Shown here: piece after piece, positions 36,181-46,156 of the stretch | How the letters are laid out: every line of letters begins with the position of its first letter | Numbering within the stretch: position 1 is the stretch's first letter | Assembly: GCF_002939885.1 (NCBI RefSeq) | Contig: NZ_MDED01000003.1 | Location: forward strand, 124,001 to 188,000 | Length of the DNA: 64,000 bases | Origin: Xanthomonas cucurbitae | Lineage (GTDB): Bacteria > Pseudomonadota > Gammaproteobacteria > Xanthomonadales > Xanthomonadaceae | Reading direction: 5' to 3' | Position numbers and translations under genes: made by a program | Notes under the pieces: generated by a model | Database searches by the model: none | What the model was told of the DNA's origin: nothing | What the model saw: only the letters and a program-made list of their open reading frames with translations

Positions 36181-36264
36181 TTACTGCTTCGGATCTTCGC
36201 CGTATTCGTTCGGCCCCGGCGTGCCTTCCAGGCACATGAATACCAGCACGACAAGGCCGCCCAC
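36181..36264 (-). pseudogene. C-terminal remnant of a DUF805 membrane protein
   Basis: On the minus strand the last 27 codons read as VGGLVVLVFMCLEG followed by TPGPNEYGEDPKQ and TAA. This is the end of the last helix plus the invariant GTPGPN-YG-DP tail of DUF805 family proteins. Upstream in this frame the sequence (SPAPCEAPH) has no membrane helices and there is room for only about 50 bp before radA, so the first three-quarters of the gene is gone. Its own terminator remains. It is probably the scar of a deletion between this gene and radA. Confidence 0.6.
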
Positions 36265-36312
36265 GTGCGGTGCCTCGCAGGGAGCCGGCGAGGCCACCCC
36301 AGCCCGGCGGCC

Positions 36313-37704
36313 TCAGTCCGCCGCCGCCTCCAGCGCCTGGCTCAGCCGCTCGACCGCGACGATCTCCATTCCCTTGATGCTGGAGGTCTTGGGGGCGTTG
36401 GCACGCGGCACGATGGCGCGTTTGAATCCGTGCGTGGCGGCCTCCTTCAACCGGTCCTCGCCATTGGGCACCGGGCGGATCTCGCCGGACAGCCCCACCT
36501 CGCCGAAAGCGATGGTTTTTTCCGACAGTGGCCGGTCGCGCAGCGAGGACAGCACTGCCAGCAGCACCGGCAGGTCGGCGGCGGTTTCCTGCACGCGGAT
36601 GCCGCCGACCACGTTGACGAACACGTCCTGGTCACCGACCACGATGCCGCCATGACGATGCAGCACCGCCAGCAGCATCGCCAGCCGGTTCTGCTCCAGC
36701 CCCACCGCCACCCGACGCGGGTTGGACAAGGGCGAGGCGTCCACCAGTGCCTGTACTTCGACCATCAGCGGCCGGGTACCTTCGCGCGTCACCATCACGC
36801 AGCTGCCCGGCTGTTGCGTGCTGCCGCCGGACAGGAAGATTGCCGACGGGTTGGAGACCTCCTTGAGTCCCTTTTCGCCCATCGCAAACACGCCCAATTC
36901 GTTGACCGCGCCGAAGCGATTCTTGAAGGCACGCAGCAAGCGGAACCGACTGCCGCTCTCACCTTCGAAATACAGCACCGCATCGACCATGTGTTCGAGC
37001 ACGCGGGGGCCGGCGATGCCGCCCTCCTTGGTGACATGCCCGACCAGGAACACGGCGGTGCCGGTTTCCTTGGCGAAGCGCACCAGCCGCGCCGCGCTCT
37101 CGCGCACCTGGCTGACCGAGCCTGGCGCGGCGGTCAGCGATTCGGTCCACAGCGTCTGCACCGAATCGGCCACGATCAGCTTCGGTCGCGCCGCGCTGGC
37201 ATGCTGCAGGATATGTTCGATGCCGGTTTCGGCCAATGCATTCAAGCCTTCCAGCGGCAGATCCAGGCGCACCGCGCGCCCGGCGACCTGGGCCAGCGAT
37301 TCCTCGCCGGTGACGTACAGCACCGGCAGCGTGCCGGCCATGCTGGCCAACGCCTGCAGCAACAGCGTCGATTTACCGATACCGGGGTCGCCACCGATCA
37401 GCACCACCGCGCCTTCGACCAACCCGCCGCCCAGCACGCGATCGAACTCGCCGATGCCGGTGGACACGCGCGCCTGTTCGGTCTGCCGTACATCCTTCAG
37501 CGCAGTGATTTTGGGCGCCTCGGCCTTGCCAGCCCAGCCGCTGCGCCGTGACGCCGCTGGCGACGCCTTGCCGCCGGCAGTGGCGCTTTCGAGCACGATT
37601 TCGCTGAGCGTATTCCACACCCCGCACTCGGTGCACTGCCCCTGCCACTTGGTGTATTCGGCGCCGCATTCGCCGCAGACATAGGCCGTTTTCGCCTTCG
37701 CCAT
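36313..37704 (-). CDS. radA: DNA repair ATPase RadA
   Basis: 463 residues from ATG 37704 (MAKAKTAY). The N-terminal zinc finger uses Cys10, Cys13, Cys24 and Cys27. The RecA-like core has Walker A GDPGIGKST, Walker B LIVADSVQTL and the RadA-specific KNRFG motif; the C-terminal Lon-protease-like domain (about 280-463) carries VGLSGEIRPVPNGEDRLKEA. RadA drives branch migration of recombination intermediates. The frame upstream of 37704 is not conserved and should be dropped. Confidence 0.95.
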   Translation of the reverse strand: MAKAKTAYVCGECGAEYTKWQGQCTECGVWNTLSEIVLESATAGGKASPAASRRSGWAGKAEAPKITALKDVRQTEQARVSTGIGEFDRVLGGGLVEGAVVLIGGDPGIGKSTLLLQALASMAGTLPVLYVTGEESLAQVAGRAVRLDLPLEGLNALAETGIEHILQHASAARPKLIVADSVQTLWTESLTAAPGSVSQVRESAARLVRFAKETGTAVFLVGHVTKEGGIAGPRVLEHMVDAVLYFEGESGSRFRLLRAFKNRFGAVNELGVFAMGEKGLKEVSNPSAIFLSGGSTQQPGSCVMVTREGTRPLMVEVQALVDASPLSNPRRVAVGLEQNRLAMLLAVLHRHGGIVVGDQDVFVNVVGGIRVQETAADLPVLLAVLSSLRDRPLSEKTIAFGEVGLSGEIRPVPNGEDRLKEAATHGFKRAIVPRANAPKTSSIKGMEIVAVERLSQALEAAAD

Positions 37705-37832
37705 GGATGTTGACTCGTTCGACAATGCGGCAGCATAGTCTGCCGCTGTCGCATCCGGCGAGACGTAGGAAGATCCGCGCGACAGGATCGGCAGCGCGCC
37801 GTCGGACCACCCAAACCGACGGCGCGCTGCCC

Positions 37833-39152
37833 TCAGCAATTGCCGACCACGCGGAGGCCACCGGCGCTGTATTGCCGCCAGAGACCATCGATGCCATCGG
37901 CCAGACGGTCGATGTCATCACGCGTGTGCGTGCACATCAGGCTGATGCGCAAGCGTTCCTGGCCGCGTGGCACCGCAGGATAATGCACGGGATTGATGAA
38001 CAGACCCTGCTCATGCAGATAAGCACTTGCCCTCCTGATATCCATTTGCGGCGGCGTCGGCACGATCAGGATCGCCGAGTCGGTATGCAAGGTGAAGCCC
38101 CAGGGCAAGGCGTTGAGTGCCGCCAGCGCATAGGCCACGTTGTCGTGCAACGCCTGCATGCGCTCAGGCTCGCTTTCAATGACATCAAGCGCGCCATGCA
38201 CCGCCGCGATGGTAGGCGGCGGCAGTGCCGCAGAAAACACGTACGAGCGCGACATGCAGCGTAGATATTCGATCAATGGCCGCGATGCGCAGACGAAGCC
38301 GCCGCTGACCGCCAGCGCCTTGCTGAAGGTACCCATCAGCACGTCGATCTGCGAGGCCACGCCGAAGTGCTCGCCTGCACCGCAACCATGCGCGCCGATA
38401 ACGCCGGTGCCATGCGCATCGTCGACCACCAACAGCGCGCCATAACGACGACAGAGCGGCGCAATGCGGTCCAGTGGTGCCAGATCGCCGTCCATTGAAT
38501 AAACGCCCTCCACCGCCACGAACACATCCTGTCGACTGGAGCGGGGCTTTGCCAGCATTGCCTCCAGACGCGACACATCGTTGTGCGGAAAGCGCTTGGC
38601 GGGAATGTCACCAAGCCGCAGGCCATCGAACAACGAGGCATGCGAATATTCATCGTAGTAAATGCAATCGGTACGCCGCGCCAGCGCCCCGGGCAAGGCC
38701 AGATTGGCGCTGAAGCCGCTGGAAAAAATCATCGCATCTTCTTGCTGCTTGTGCGCCGCCAGGCGTTCTTCCAGCTGACGGGTAATGCGTAGATATCCAT
38801 TGAGCAATGGCGGGCCACCGATGCCGGTGCCGTATTGATCGATGGCGCGCATCACCCGCTCGCGCACCTTAGGATGGGTGGCCAGTCCCAGATAGTTGTT
38901 GGAACCAAACATCAATAATCGCTGTACTCCCACGCCATCGCGATCATGCACCAATACTTCCCGGCCAGCCGCCGAGCCGATCACGCGGTGATAGGGCATC
39001 CGCCCATCGGCGCGATCCTGTCGCACCATTGTATCGATATACACAGCGCGTTGTGCGAGCGTCAAATCACGTCCGTCGAACAGCGCTGCGGGATCGAAGT
39101 TCTCGCCGCTACGCGGCATTTCAAAGTCCGTGCAATCTACTGCAGAATTCAT
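37833..39152 (-). CDS. PLP-dependent alpha-oxoamine synthase family enzyme
   Basis: 439 residues from ATG 39152, preceded by AAGGTG at good spacing. The fold is that of BioF, Kbl, ALA synthase and serine palmitoyltransferase: YLGLATHPKV, GTGIGGPPLLNGYLRITRQLE, the cofactor-binding VVDDAHGTGVIG and the PLP lysine in MGTFSKALAVSGG. These enzymes condense an amino acid with an acyl-CoA or acyl-ACP and release CO2. An N-terminal extension of about 60 residues distinguishes it from BioF and Kbl. No neighbour from biotin or haem synthesis is present, so the product is open; lipid or signal-molecule (CqsA-like) synthesis are options. Confidence 0.8.
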   Translation of the reverse strand: MNSAVDCTDFEMPRSGENFDPAALFDGRDLTLAQRAVYIDTMVRQDRADGRMPYHRVIGSAAGREVLVHDRDGVGVQRLLMFGSNNYLGLATHPKVRERVMRAIDQYGTGIGGPPLLNGYLRITRQLEERLAAHKQQEDAMIFSSGFSANLALPGALARRTDCIYYDEYSHASLFDGLRLGDIPAKRFPHNDVSRLEAMLAKPRSSRQDVFVAVEGVYSMDGDLAPLDRIAPLCRRYGALLVVDDAHGTGVIGAHGCGAGEHFGVASQIDVLMGTFSKALAVSGGFVCASRPLIEYLRCMSRSYVFSAALPPPTIAAVHGALDVIESEPERMQALHDNVAYALAALNALPWGFTLHTDSAILIVPTPPQMDIRRASAYLHEQGLFINPVHYPAVPRGQERLRISLMCTHTRDDIDRLADGIDGLWRQYSAGGLRVVGNC

Positions 39153-39641
39153 TGAACACCTTACATTTGCCGTATCGCCGGCTATCGGCCTGCACACAGT
39201 TGCAGCCGAACAAGATTGCGCGCCCCAAGCGTAAAGATGCAATCCAGGATTAAGTCTGCCAGCGTAAATACTGCGTAATTCAAGGGCAATGAAGTAAATG
39301 CATTTAGCCTACAATTCAATAGTATTATTTATTTATCCATATAAACTATGGGCTGAAGCTGAAAGTCAAGGCAGATCAACTTCACTAGCGTCCCAGCAGA
39401 CGGCCGCGTCGCCCGCACTGCGCTTGGTCCAACTACTGCCACCTCAGCGCCGTGTTACACCGCAAACGGCAACCGCACCTGCTACGGGCATTGACTGCCC
39501 GCAGCGACATCTCGGATGCAAACATGCGGCATGCCCGACAGTGGCAGACTCAGTGGACGACTGCCCGGCAAACAACACACATGACAACGACCACCACGCT
39601 GCAAGCGCCGACTTGGACAGGCGCAAGCCGGCGCCTGCCCA
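39153..39641. other. intergenic with an AT-rich patch
   Basis: 489 bp. About 39270-39350 is strikingly AT-rich for this genome (runs such as TATTATTTATTTATCC). It lies upstream of the oxoamine synthase, so it may be its promoter region and a target for H-NS-like silencing. A plus-strand frame from 39298 is not convincing. Confidence 0.5.
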
Positions 39642-41522
39642 TCACCGTGCCCGGTACAACTCGCTCAACCGATCCGGCTTGCCGGCGATACGCTCCAGAT
39701 GCGGATACAGCAAGCCGCCGTGGTAATCGAGACGGACGGTCTCGTAGCGATCGCCACGCTTGACCAGCAGCTCGATCGGCGACGTGGTGCCCTTTGCGGC
39801 CTTGATCGCGTCCTTGATGACCTCGCCCCCGAACGCGCGGCCGTTGACGGCCGCGATGGTGTTGCCGCCGACCAGCCCCGCATTGAATGCCGGGCTGTCC
39901 CATAGCACCTCGTTGATCTCGCCCGAGCTTTCCAGCGACAAGCCGATCGAGTAGGTCAGGCTCACGTCGTTCTCGTTACTCTCGTAGTTCTTGATGACCA
40001 GGTTCGGCTCGTCGGTATAGACCAGCTTCCAGCCATTGGCCTCGATCCCTCCATTCAAGGAACCATGCCCGTCCATGCGGCTGCGCAACAGGCTGGCCCA
40101 GTCGTAGGCAGCCACGCCGTTGAGAGTGGCGACGATGTCGTCGAAGGTGTACGGGTTGACGTCCCAGTCGCCGTTCTTCATGCCGAAGAAGGCCTTGCCG
40201 AAGTCGTCGATCGAGCGCTTGTTGTTGGTCAGTGCACGCAGCTTGCTGTCCACCTCCAGCCACATCATCTGCCCGCCGGAATAATAGTCTTCCGACATCT
40301 GATAGCTGCGGTAGGCCTTGGGCCGGCGCAGCGACATGGTGGGGTCGTTGGTGGTGTCCTGCACCGTGCGCCAGGCCATGCCCGGGCGACCGCGCTCATA
40401 GGTTGCAGCCACGCCGGCCAGCATGTCGCGCGCCTGCTCCTGCGTCCACAAGCCCGAACGCGCTGCCATCACCTCGCCCCAAAACTGGGTCTGCCCCTCG
40501 TACAGCCACAGCAAACTGTCGCCCATGGGCACATTGAAATTGGGCGTTGCCAGGTCGGCGCCGCGGCGGTACTTGCCGTTCCAGGAGTGGTTGAATTCGT
40601 GCGCGAGAAGATCGCGTCCGGTCCAGCTCTTGTCCCACTCGGTGAAGTAATTGGTCGGGCCGCTGTTTTCGCTGGAGCGGTGGTGCTCCAGGCCGATGCC
40701 ACCCAGCTTCTTGGTCAGCGCCAACAGGAATTCGTAATGATCGAAATGGCGCGCGCCATACAGCTTGTCCATCTGCTGCACCAGCGCCGCGTGCGCCTTG
40801 ATCTGCTCGGGCTTGGCCTCCAGCGCCTTGGCCTCGTCGGCGAACACGTTGAGATAGACCGGCTGCTTGCCGGCGCTCAGCTCCACCCGCTTGTAGTACT
40901 TGCCGGCAAACATCGGCGAGTCGACCAGATCGTCGAAATCGATCGGCTTGAAAGTGACCGTGTCGCCCACGCGGCGATCGGTCTCCAGCGCGGTGGCATA
41001 ACTCCAGCCAGCCGGCAGGGTGACGCTGGCCTGCGCCTTGATGTTGCGCGCGAAGTACCCAGCCGGATAGATCGCCGTGGTGTTCCACTGCAGGTTGAGC
41101 ATTTCCGGGGTCATCATCACCCGGCCCTGGTTGGGGGCCTGCGGCGAGAGGAACTTGAACTCGGCCGTCAGCTCGGTGGCGCCCTGCGGCACATCCACCT
41201 TGAAGGCGTAGACATCGAATTGGTCGCGCGTCCATGGCACCACCTTGCCATCCACCTTGACCACCAGGCCGGCAAGCTTGTCGATCGGCCCGGTCGGCGA
41301 GTGATTGCCGGGAATCCACTGCGGATACAGCAGCGTCATCGGGCCAGGCTTGGCCGGCATGCTGGTCCTGACCTTGAAGATGCGGCGCACCAGGTCGGTG
41401 GCATCGACGTCGATCTTCAGGGTGCCCTCGAACGGCACGTCCTGTGGCGGCGCGGTTTGCGCCGCCGCCGGCAAGGACAACGCCGCCAGCAGCGACACGG
41501 ACAACAGGGTGGGCATCTTCAT
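39642..41522 (-). CDS. secreted M61-family (glycyl aminopeptidase-like) peptidase with PDZ domain
   Basis: 626 residues from ATG 41522, preceded by GGAG. The signal peptide ends near PAAAQT. A beta-rich N-terminal domain (about 25-190) precedes the gluzincin catalytic part with zinc motif HEFNHSWNGKYRRG and the downstream glutamate in LLWLYEGQTQFWGE. A PDZ domain (about 510-600) includes VLWDSPAFNAGLVGGNTIAAVNG. M61 enzymes act in the periplasm or outside the cell on peptides with N-terminal glycine or alanine. The frame beyond 41522 belongs to overlapping sequence of the cyo region. Confidence 0.9.
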   Translation of the reverse strand: MKMPTLLSVSLLAALSLPAAAQTAPPQDVPFEGTLKIDVDATDLVRRIFKVRTSMPAKPGPMTLLYPQWIPGNHSPTGPIDKLAGLVVKVDGKVVPWTRDQFDVYAFKVDVPQGATELTAEFKFLSPQAPNQGRVMMTPEMLNLQWNTTAIYPAGYFARNIKAQASVTLPAGWSYATALETDRRVGDTVTFKPIDFDDLVDSPMFAGKYYKRVELSAGKQPVYLNVFADEAKALEAKPEQIKAHAALVQQMDKLYGARHFDHYEFLLALTKKLGGIGLEHHRSSENSGPTNYFTEWDKSWTGRDLLAHEFNHSWNGKYRRGADLATPNFNVPMGDSLLWLYEGQTQFWGEVMAARSGLWTQEQARDMLAGVAATYERGRPGMAWRTVQDTTNDPTMSLRRPKAYRSYQMSEDYYSGGQMMWLEVDSKLRALTNNKRSIDDFGKAFFGMKNGDWDVNPYTFDDIVATLNGVAAYDWASLLRSRMDGHGSLNGGIEANGWKLVYTDEPNLVIKNYESNENDVSLTYSIGLSLESSGEINEVLWDSPAFNAGLVGGNTIAAVNGRAFGGEVIKDAIKAAKGTTSPIELLVKRGDRYETVRLDYHGGLLYPHLERIAGKPDRLSELYRAR

Positions 41523-41626
41523 CGCAACTCCGCAGGGGACCTGGAACAGGCAAGCCCACGATGCTAAGCGGCAACGGGCGCCTGCCCGCATGCCATTGGT
41601 CATGCCACCCACGAAATCGTGCATCC

Positions 41627-41656
41627 AAAAAAGCCGCCAGGCGATGGGGGCTTTTT
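41627..41656 (-). terminator. terminator of the cyo operon
   Basis: AAAAAGCC (41628-41635) and GGCTTTTT (41649-41656) form an 8-bp stem; read leftwards it ends in a T-run. It lies 22 bp after the cyoD stop. Confidence 0.75.
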
Positions 41657-41677
41657 GGGGTCCGGCCGGCAGCCGTC

Positions 41678-42013
41678 TCAATGCATCATATTGACGTTCA
41701 TGTTGTGCAACACCCACAGCGAGCCGACGATCACGATGCCGATGATGAGCAACGAGAACAGGCCCACCTGGACGTTGGAACGCTGCTCCGGCGAGCGGTC
41801 CATGTGCAGGAAATAGACCATGTGCACCAGCATCTGCACCGCCGCCATCAGCGAGATCACGACCACGGTCACGCCCTTGGAGAACGCGCCGCTCATCACC
41901 ATCGCGAACGGAATGACGGTCAGGATCACCGCCATGACGAAGCCGATCAGGTAGGACTTGAGACCGCCAGCATGTGCATCGGCGGTATTTTCGGTGTGGT
42001 GGTGATTGGCCAT
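41678..42013 (-). CDS. cyoD: cytochrome bo ubiquinol oxidase subunit IV
   Basis: 111 residues from ATG 42013, whose A is shared with the cyoC stop. Three membrane helices are visible (YLIGFVMAVILTVIPF; VVVISLMAAVQMLVHMVYF; LLIIGIVIVGSLWVL). The N-terminus is His-rich (HHHTENTADAH). It assists copper-B site assembly in subunit I. No cyoE follows; instead a terminator and the M61 peptidase. Confidence 0.92.
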   Translation of the reverse strand: MANHHHTENTADAHAGGLKSYLIGFVMAVILTVIPFAMVMSGAFSKGVTVVVISLMAAVQMLVHMVYFLHMDRSPEQRSNVQVGLFSLLIIGIVIVGSLWVLHNMNVNMMH

Positions 42014-42645
42014 TACAGCGCTCCCAGCAGATAGACGACGGTGAACACACCGATCCAGATGATGTCCAGGAAGTGCCAGAACAGGCTCAGGCACGCCAGG
42101 CGCGTGCTGTTGCGCGCGGTCAGGCCGTGCCTGGAGATCTGGATCACCAGCACCGCCATCCACAGCAGGCCCGAGGCAACGTGCAGGCCGTGAGTCCCCA
42201 CCAGGGTGAAGAACGCCGACAGGAACGCGCTGCGACCCGGGCCTGCGCCTTCATGGATCAGGTGGTTGAACTCCCAGATTTCCATGCACAAAAAACCGAT
42301 GCCCAGCAGCGCGGTGACGGCCAGCCAACCATACAGGCCGCCCATCTTGCGCTTGTGCGCGGCGATCATCGCAAAGCCGAAGCTCAGGCTGCTGAACAAC
42401 AGCAGGAAGGTTTCCACCAGGACGAACTTGAGATCGAACAGCTCCTTGGCCGTCGGCCCGTCCACCGTGGCGCCGGACAGCACCGCGTAGGTGGCGAACA
42501 GGCCGGCGAACAGCAGGCAGTCGCTCATCAGGTAGACCCAGAACCCGAAGACGGTGTTGCCACCGGCGTCGTGATGTTCGTGGTCGTGATCGTGGCCACC
42601 CGCGTGGGCGGCGTGGTCAAGCGTGGTCGAGGAAGCCATGGTCAT
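42013..42645 (-). CDS. cyoC: cytochrome bo ubiquinol oxidase subunit III
   Basis: 210 residues with five membrane helices, from [21 protein letters not shown] to [18 protein letters not shown], the family's terminal signature. The first 28 residues are very His-rich ([16 protein letters not shown]), which may bind metal. It overlaps the cyoB stop by 4 nt; ATG at 42639 is an alternative start. Confidence 0.93.
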   Translation of the reverse strand: MTMASSTTLDHAAHAGGHDHDHEHHDAGGNTVFGFWVYLMSDCLLFAGLFATYAVLSGATVDGPTAKELFDLKFVLVETFLLLFSSLSFGFAMIAAHKRKMGGLYGWLAVTALLGIGFLCMEIWEFNHLIHEGAGPGRSAFLSAFFTLVGTHGLHVASGLLWMAVLVIQISRHGLTARNSTRLACLSLFWHFLDIIWIGVFTVVYLLGAL

Positions 42646-44642
42646 ACCACCTTCGCGGGCTGCGCCGCCTGTTGCTGTTCGAGCAGGGCAAAGCGTGCGT
42701 TCTCGATCCGCTCCACTTCTTCGGCCGGCACCCAGTAATCGATGTCGTTATCGAAGGTGCGCGCAATGAAGCTGCCGATCATGCCCACCAGGCCGACGAT
42801 GGCCAGCCACCAGATGTGCCAGGTCAGGCCGAAGCCCAGCAGCACGCTGAAGGCACCCATGTACACGCCCGCACCGGTGTTGCGCGGCATGTGGATGGCT
42901 TCGTACTTGGACGGACGCACCCAGCCCTTGCCGTTCTGCTTGTCGGCCCAGAACTGATCGCGGTCGTCGATGTGCGGCAGCACGGCGAAGTTGTAGAACG
43001 GCGGCGGCGAGGAGGTCGCCCATTCCAGCGTGCGGCCATCCCACGGATCGCCGGTGTAGTCCATGTGCTCCTTGCGCTTCCACACGCTGTAGCCGATCTG
43101 CACCAGGTTCAGGAAGATGCCCATGCCGATGATCGCCGCACCCACCGCAGCGACGTACAGCCACGGCGCCCACTCCGGGTGGTTGTAGGTGTTCATGCGC
43201 CGGGTCATGCCCATGAAACCGAGCACGTACAGCGGCATGAAGGCCACGAAGAAACCCACGATCCAGCACCAGAACGAGGCCTTGCCCAGCTTCTCGTTGA
43301 GCTTGAAGCCGAACGCCTTGGGGAACCAATAGGTCAGGCCTGCCAGGTAACCGAACACCACGCCGCCGATGATGACGTTATGGAAGTGCGCGATCAGGAA
43401 CAGGCTGTTGTGCAGCACGAAGTCCACGGCCGGAATCGCCAGCATCACGCCGGTCATGCCGCCGATGGTGAAGGTGATGATGAAGCCGATCGTCCACAGC
43501 ACCGGCGAGGTCATGTGCACGCGGCCGCGGAACATGGTGAACAACCAGTTGAAGATCTTCACGCCGGTCGGGATCGAGATGATCATCGTCGTGATGCCGA
43601 AGAAGGCATTGACGTTGGCACCCGAGCCCATGGTAAAGAAGTGGTGCAACCACACCACGAACGACAGCACGCCGATGCACGAGGTCGCGTACACCATCGA
43701 GGTATAGCCGAACAGGCGCTTGCGGCTGTAGGTGGCGATCAACTCGGAGAAGATGCCAAACGCCGGCAGGATCAGGATGTAGACCTCCGGGTGACCCCAG
43801 ATCCAGATCAGGTTGACGTACATCATGGCGTTGCCGCCACCGTCGTTGGTGAAGAAGTGCGTGCCCAGGTAGCGGTCGGCACCCAGCAACGCCAGCGCCA
43901 CGGTCAGGATCGGGAACGCGGCGATGATCAGGATGTTGGTAATCAGCGCAGTCCAGGTGAAGATCGGCATGCGCATCAAGGTCATGCCCGGCGCACGCAT
44001 GCGCATGATCGTCACGAAGAAGTTCACGCCGGTCAGCAAGGTGCCCAACCCGGAGATCTGCAACGCCCAGATGTAGTAGTCCACCCCGACGCCCGGACTG
44101 TATTCCAGCCCCGACAACGGCGGATACGCCAGCCAGCCGGTCTGCGCGAATTCACCCACGCCCAGCGAGATGTTGATCAACGCCGCGCCGGCCACGAACA
44201 GCCAGAAGCTCAGCGAGTTCAGGAACGGGAACGCCACGTCGCGCGCACCGATCTGCAACGGCACGATCAGGTTCAACAGGCCGGTCATGAACGGCATGGC
44301 CATGAAGAAGATCATGATGACGCCGTGCGCGGTAAAGATCTGGTCGTAGTGGTGCGGCGGCAGCACGCCTTCGCCACCGTTACCGGCCAGCGCCTGCTGG
44401 GCGCGCATCATCGCCGCATCGGCAAAGCCGCGCAGCAGCATGACCAGCGCCACGATGATGTACATCACACCGATGCGCTTGTGATCCACCGAGGTGAACC
44501 ACTCCTTCCACAGGTAGCCCCACAGCTTGTACTTGGTGAGGGCGCCCGCGATGAGCAGGCCGAGCAGGCCGGCACCACCCAGCGCGACCATGATGATCGG
44601 CTCGTGGTACGGAACTGCCTCGATCGTAAGTTTGCCTAGCAT
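42642..44642 (-). CDS. cyoB: cytochrome bo ubiquinol oxidase subunit I
   Basis: 666 residues from ATG 44642. Haem-copper ligands are visible: [16 protein letters not shown] (low-spin haem), [13 protein letters not shown] (copper-B His, cross-linked Tyr), LHHFFTMG (two copper-B His) and HFHNVIIGG (haem ligands). Fifteen membrane helices are expected. It reduces oxygen to water with proton pumping. Start and cyoA stop share one base (TGATG). Confidence 0.96.
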   Translation of the reverse strand: MLGKLTIEAVPYHEPIIMVALGGAGLLGLLIAGALTKYKLWGYLWKEWFTSVDHKRIGVMYIIVALVMLLRGFADAAMMRAQQALAGNGGEGVLPPHHYDQIFTAHGVIMIFFMAMPFMTGLLNLIVPLQIGARDVAFPFLNSLSFWLFVAGAALINISLGVGEFAQTGWLAYPPLSGLEYSPGVGVDYYIWALQISGLGTLLTGVNFFVTIMRMRAPGMTLMRMPIFTWTALITNILIIAAFPILTVALALLGADRYLGTHFFTNDGGGNAMMYVNLIWIWGHPEVYILILPAFGIFSELIATYSRKRLFGYTSMVYATSCIGVLSFVVWLHHFFTMGSGANVNAFFGITTMIISIPTGVKIFNWLFTMFRGRVHMTSPVLWTIGFIITFTIGGMTGVMLAIPAVDFVLHNSLFLIAHFHNVIIGGVVFGYLAGLTYWFPKAFGFKLNEKLGKASFWCWIVGFFVAFMPLYVLGFMGMTRRMNTYNHPEWAPWLYVAAVGAAIIGMGIFLNLVQIGYSVWKRKEHMDYTGDPWDGRTLEWATSSPPPFYNFAVLPHIDDRDQFWADKQNGKGWVRPSKYEAIHMPRNTGAGVYMGAFSVLLGFGLTWHIWWLAIVGLVGMIGSFIARTFDNDIDYWVPAEEVERIENARFALLEQQQAAQPAKVV

Positions 44643-45580
44643 CACTTGTCTCCGGAAGTGCACATGGCGACCGGCTCTGCAGCCGGTGCCTGATGGTCGC
44701 CGTGGTTGCCCTTGTTATGGCCCGGACCATTCATGTATTTGTCGACCAGCGCGCGGAACATGCCCTCCTGCACCGACGAGTAGTAGGTGACCGGATACTG
44801 TTCCTTGTCGTTGCGATTGGCCGCCAGCACCTGGTATTCGGCTGCGTTCAATGCGGTCGGCGACGCCTTGACCTTGGCCACCCACGCCTCGAAGCCGGCC
44901 TGGTCGAGCGCATGCGCCTTGAAGCTCATCTTCGAGAAGCCGTGGCCGCTGTAGTTGGTGGACAGGCCGAAGTACTCGCCCGGCTCGTCGGCCACCAGAT
45001 GCAGCTTGGTTTCCATGCCCGCCATGGCGTAGATCATGGTGCCCAGGTGCGGAATGAAGAACGAGTTCATCACCGTGTCGGAGGTGATCTTGAAGTTCAG
45101 CGGCGTATGCACCGGAAACGCGATTTCGTTGACGGTAGCGATGTTCTGGTCGGGATAGATGAACATCCACTTCCAGTCCAGCGACACCGCTTCGATGTTG
45201 ATCGGCTTGACGTCCGAATCCAGCGGCCGGTACGGGTCCAGCGCGTGCGACGAGCGCCAGGTCAGCACCGCCAGCACCAGGATGATGACGCACGGGATCG
45301 ACCACACCACCACTTCGATGGCGGTGGAGTGCGACCAGTCCGGCTCATAGCGGGCCTTGGTGTTGGAAGCGCGATACTTCCACGCGAACGCAATCGTCAT
45401 CACGATCACCGGGATGACCACGATCAGCATCAGCACCACCGAGGTGATGAGCAACTGCTTCTCGTCGTGGCCGATCTGGCCTTTCGGATTGAGGATGGCC
45501 GAGTTGCAGCCTGCCAGCAGCAGGAACGGCAACATCAGGCCTGGACGAAGTAAACGCCCGAGATGTTTCAGCGGAATCAT
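44642..45580 (-). CDS. cyoA: cytochrome bo ubiquinol oxidase subunit II (lipoprotein)
   Basis: 312 residues from ATG 45580; a TTG at 45592 is in frame but unnecessary. The lipobox LLLAGC gives acylated Cys25, then two membrane helices and a periplasmic cupredoxin domain ([17 protein letters not shown]). The CuA ligands of cytochrome c oxidases are absent, which marks a quinol oxidase. It is the first gene of cyoABCD. Confidence 0.94.
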   Translation of the reverse strand: MIPLKHLGRLLRPGLMLPFLLLAGCNSAILNPKGQIGHDEKQLLITSVVLMLIVVIPVIVMTIAFAWKYRASNTKARYEPDWSHSTAIEVVVWSIPCVIILVLAVLTWRSSHALDPYRPLDSDVKPINIEAVSLDWKWMFIYPDQNIATVNEIAFPVHTPLNFKITSDTVMNSFFIPHLGTMIYAMAGMETKLHLVADEPGEYFGLSTNYSGHGFSKMSFKAHALDQAGFEAWVAKVKASPTALNAAEYQVLAANRNDKEQYPVTYYSSVQEGMFRALVDKYMNGPGHNKGNHGDHQAPAAEPVAMCTSGDK

Positions 45581-45892
45581 CGGTCGATCCAAGTGCGAAG
45601 GAACGCCAGCCTCGTTCGTCGTATCCGGTGGGGGGACTTGTCCACGGCTGCGCTTTTTGGATGGAAGGCGCCGCGCAGACCGAAGACACGGGTTAGCTGC
45701 CTAATTTTAAACTTTGCTGCACCTGCACGAAACCCATTGGCAATGATCTGCCGCAATAAAATACGTGCAACGTTGTGCGACATGTTGTCGCAGCGCAGGC
45801 AAACGTCGCAGTGCGCCCTGGCACCTGCCCGCAACGATCTGAAAGTGACCTGCGCACAGGCGCAGCGACGGCGCGGATTGACTACACGCCTG
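45581..45892. other. intergenic upstream of cyoA
   Basis: 312 bp between the cyo operon start and the displaced tRNA terminator. It should hold the cyo promoter; no confident consensus was found. Confidence 0.4.
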
Positions 45893-45929
45893 GCAAAACG
45901 CAACCGGGCCGGCCAAGGGCCGACCCGGT
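45893..45929 (-). terminator. probable native terminator of tRNA-Thr, now detached from the gene
   Basis: On the minus strand a long GC stem (arms at 45903-45913 and about 45918-45929, one mismatch) is followed by TGCGTTTTGC. It sits 11 bp beyond the displaced tRNA 3' half, exactly where a tRNA terminator would have been before the element inserted. Confidence 0.65.
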
Positions 45930-45939
45930 GCGAGCGTGC

Positions 45940-45985
45940 TGGTGCCGGAAATAGGAATCGAACCTACGACCTACGCATTACGAAT
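45940..45985 (-). repeat. attL: displaced 3' half of tRNA-Thr
   Basis: 46 bp matching 57031-57076 with three mismatches. The last 19 bp (CGACCTACGCATTACGAAT as written on the plus strand, 45967-45985) are identical. Two of the mismatches form a compensated base pair in the T-stem, so this is a genuine, folded tRNA half rather than random similarity. There is no 5' half next to it. Confidence 0.85.
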
Positions 45986-46114
45986 CGCTGCGTGCGCAGT
46001 TTGCCATGATTTGGTATCAGATGGCCTAAGTGCGCTTACAGCAAGGGAAAACCGCGACCTAATGAGGCTTCAGGGGCACTTACGGCGCGTCTGAACACGG
46101 CACCTTGTGGTGCG

Positions 46115-46129
46115 AAACCGTGTCCGTGC
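46115..46129 (+). repeat. candidate integrase arm-type site, left
   Basis: AAACCGTGTCCGTGC, matched in the same orientation with one change at 56961-56975 near the other end of the element. It lies about 130 bp inside the core repeat, just before the integrase gene. Confidence 0.45.
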
Positions 46130-46156
46130 CGTGGCCCCGCCACTCACGGAGCCAGC

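Noticed and set aside
39298-39726. 142-codon plus-strand gene in the AT-rich gap
   Set aside because: No ribosome-binding site, product changes from hydrophobic to Ala/Pro/Thr-rich without domain, and it runs antisense into the M61 peptidase gene.
42672-44639. 655-codon plus-strand frame opposite cyoB
   Set aside because: Antisense shadow of subunit I; low-complexity His/Asp/Gln-rich product.
45940-45985. Second tRNA-Thr gene at the left end of the element
   Set aside because: Only the 3' half is present; no D-arm or 5' acceptor strand follows.
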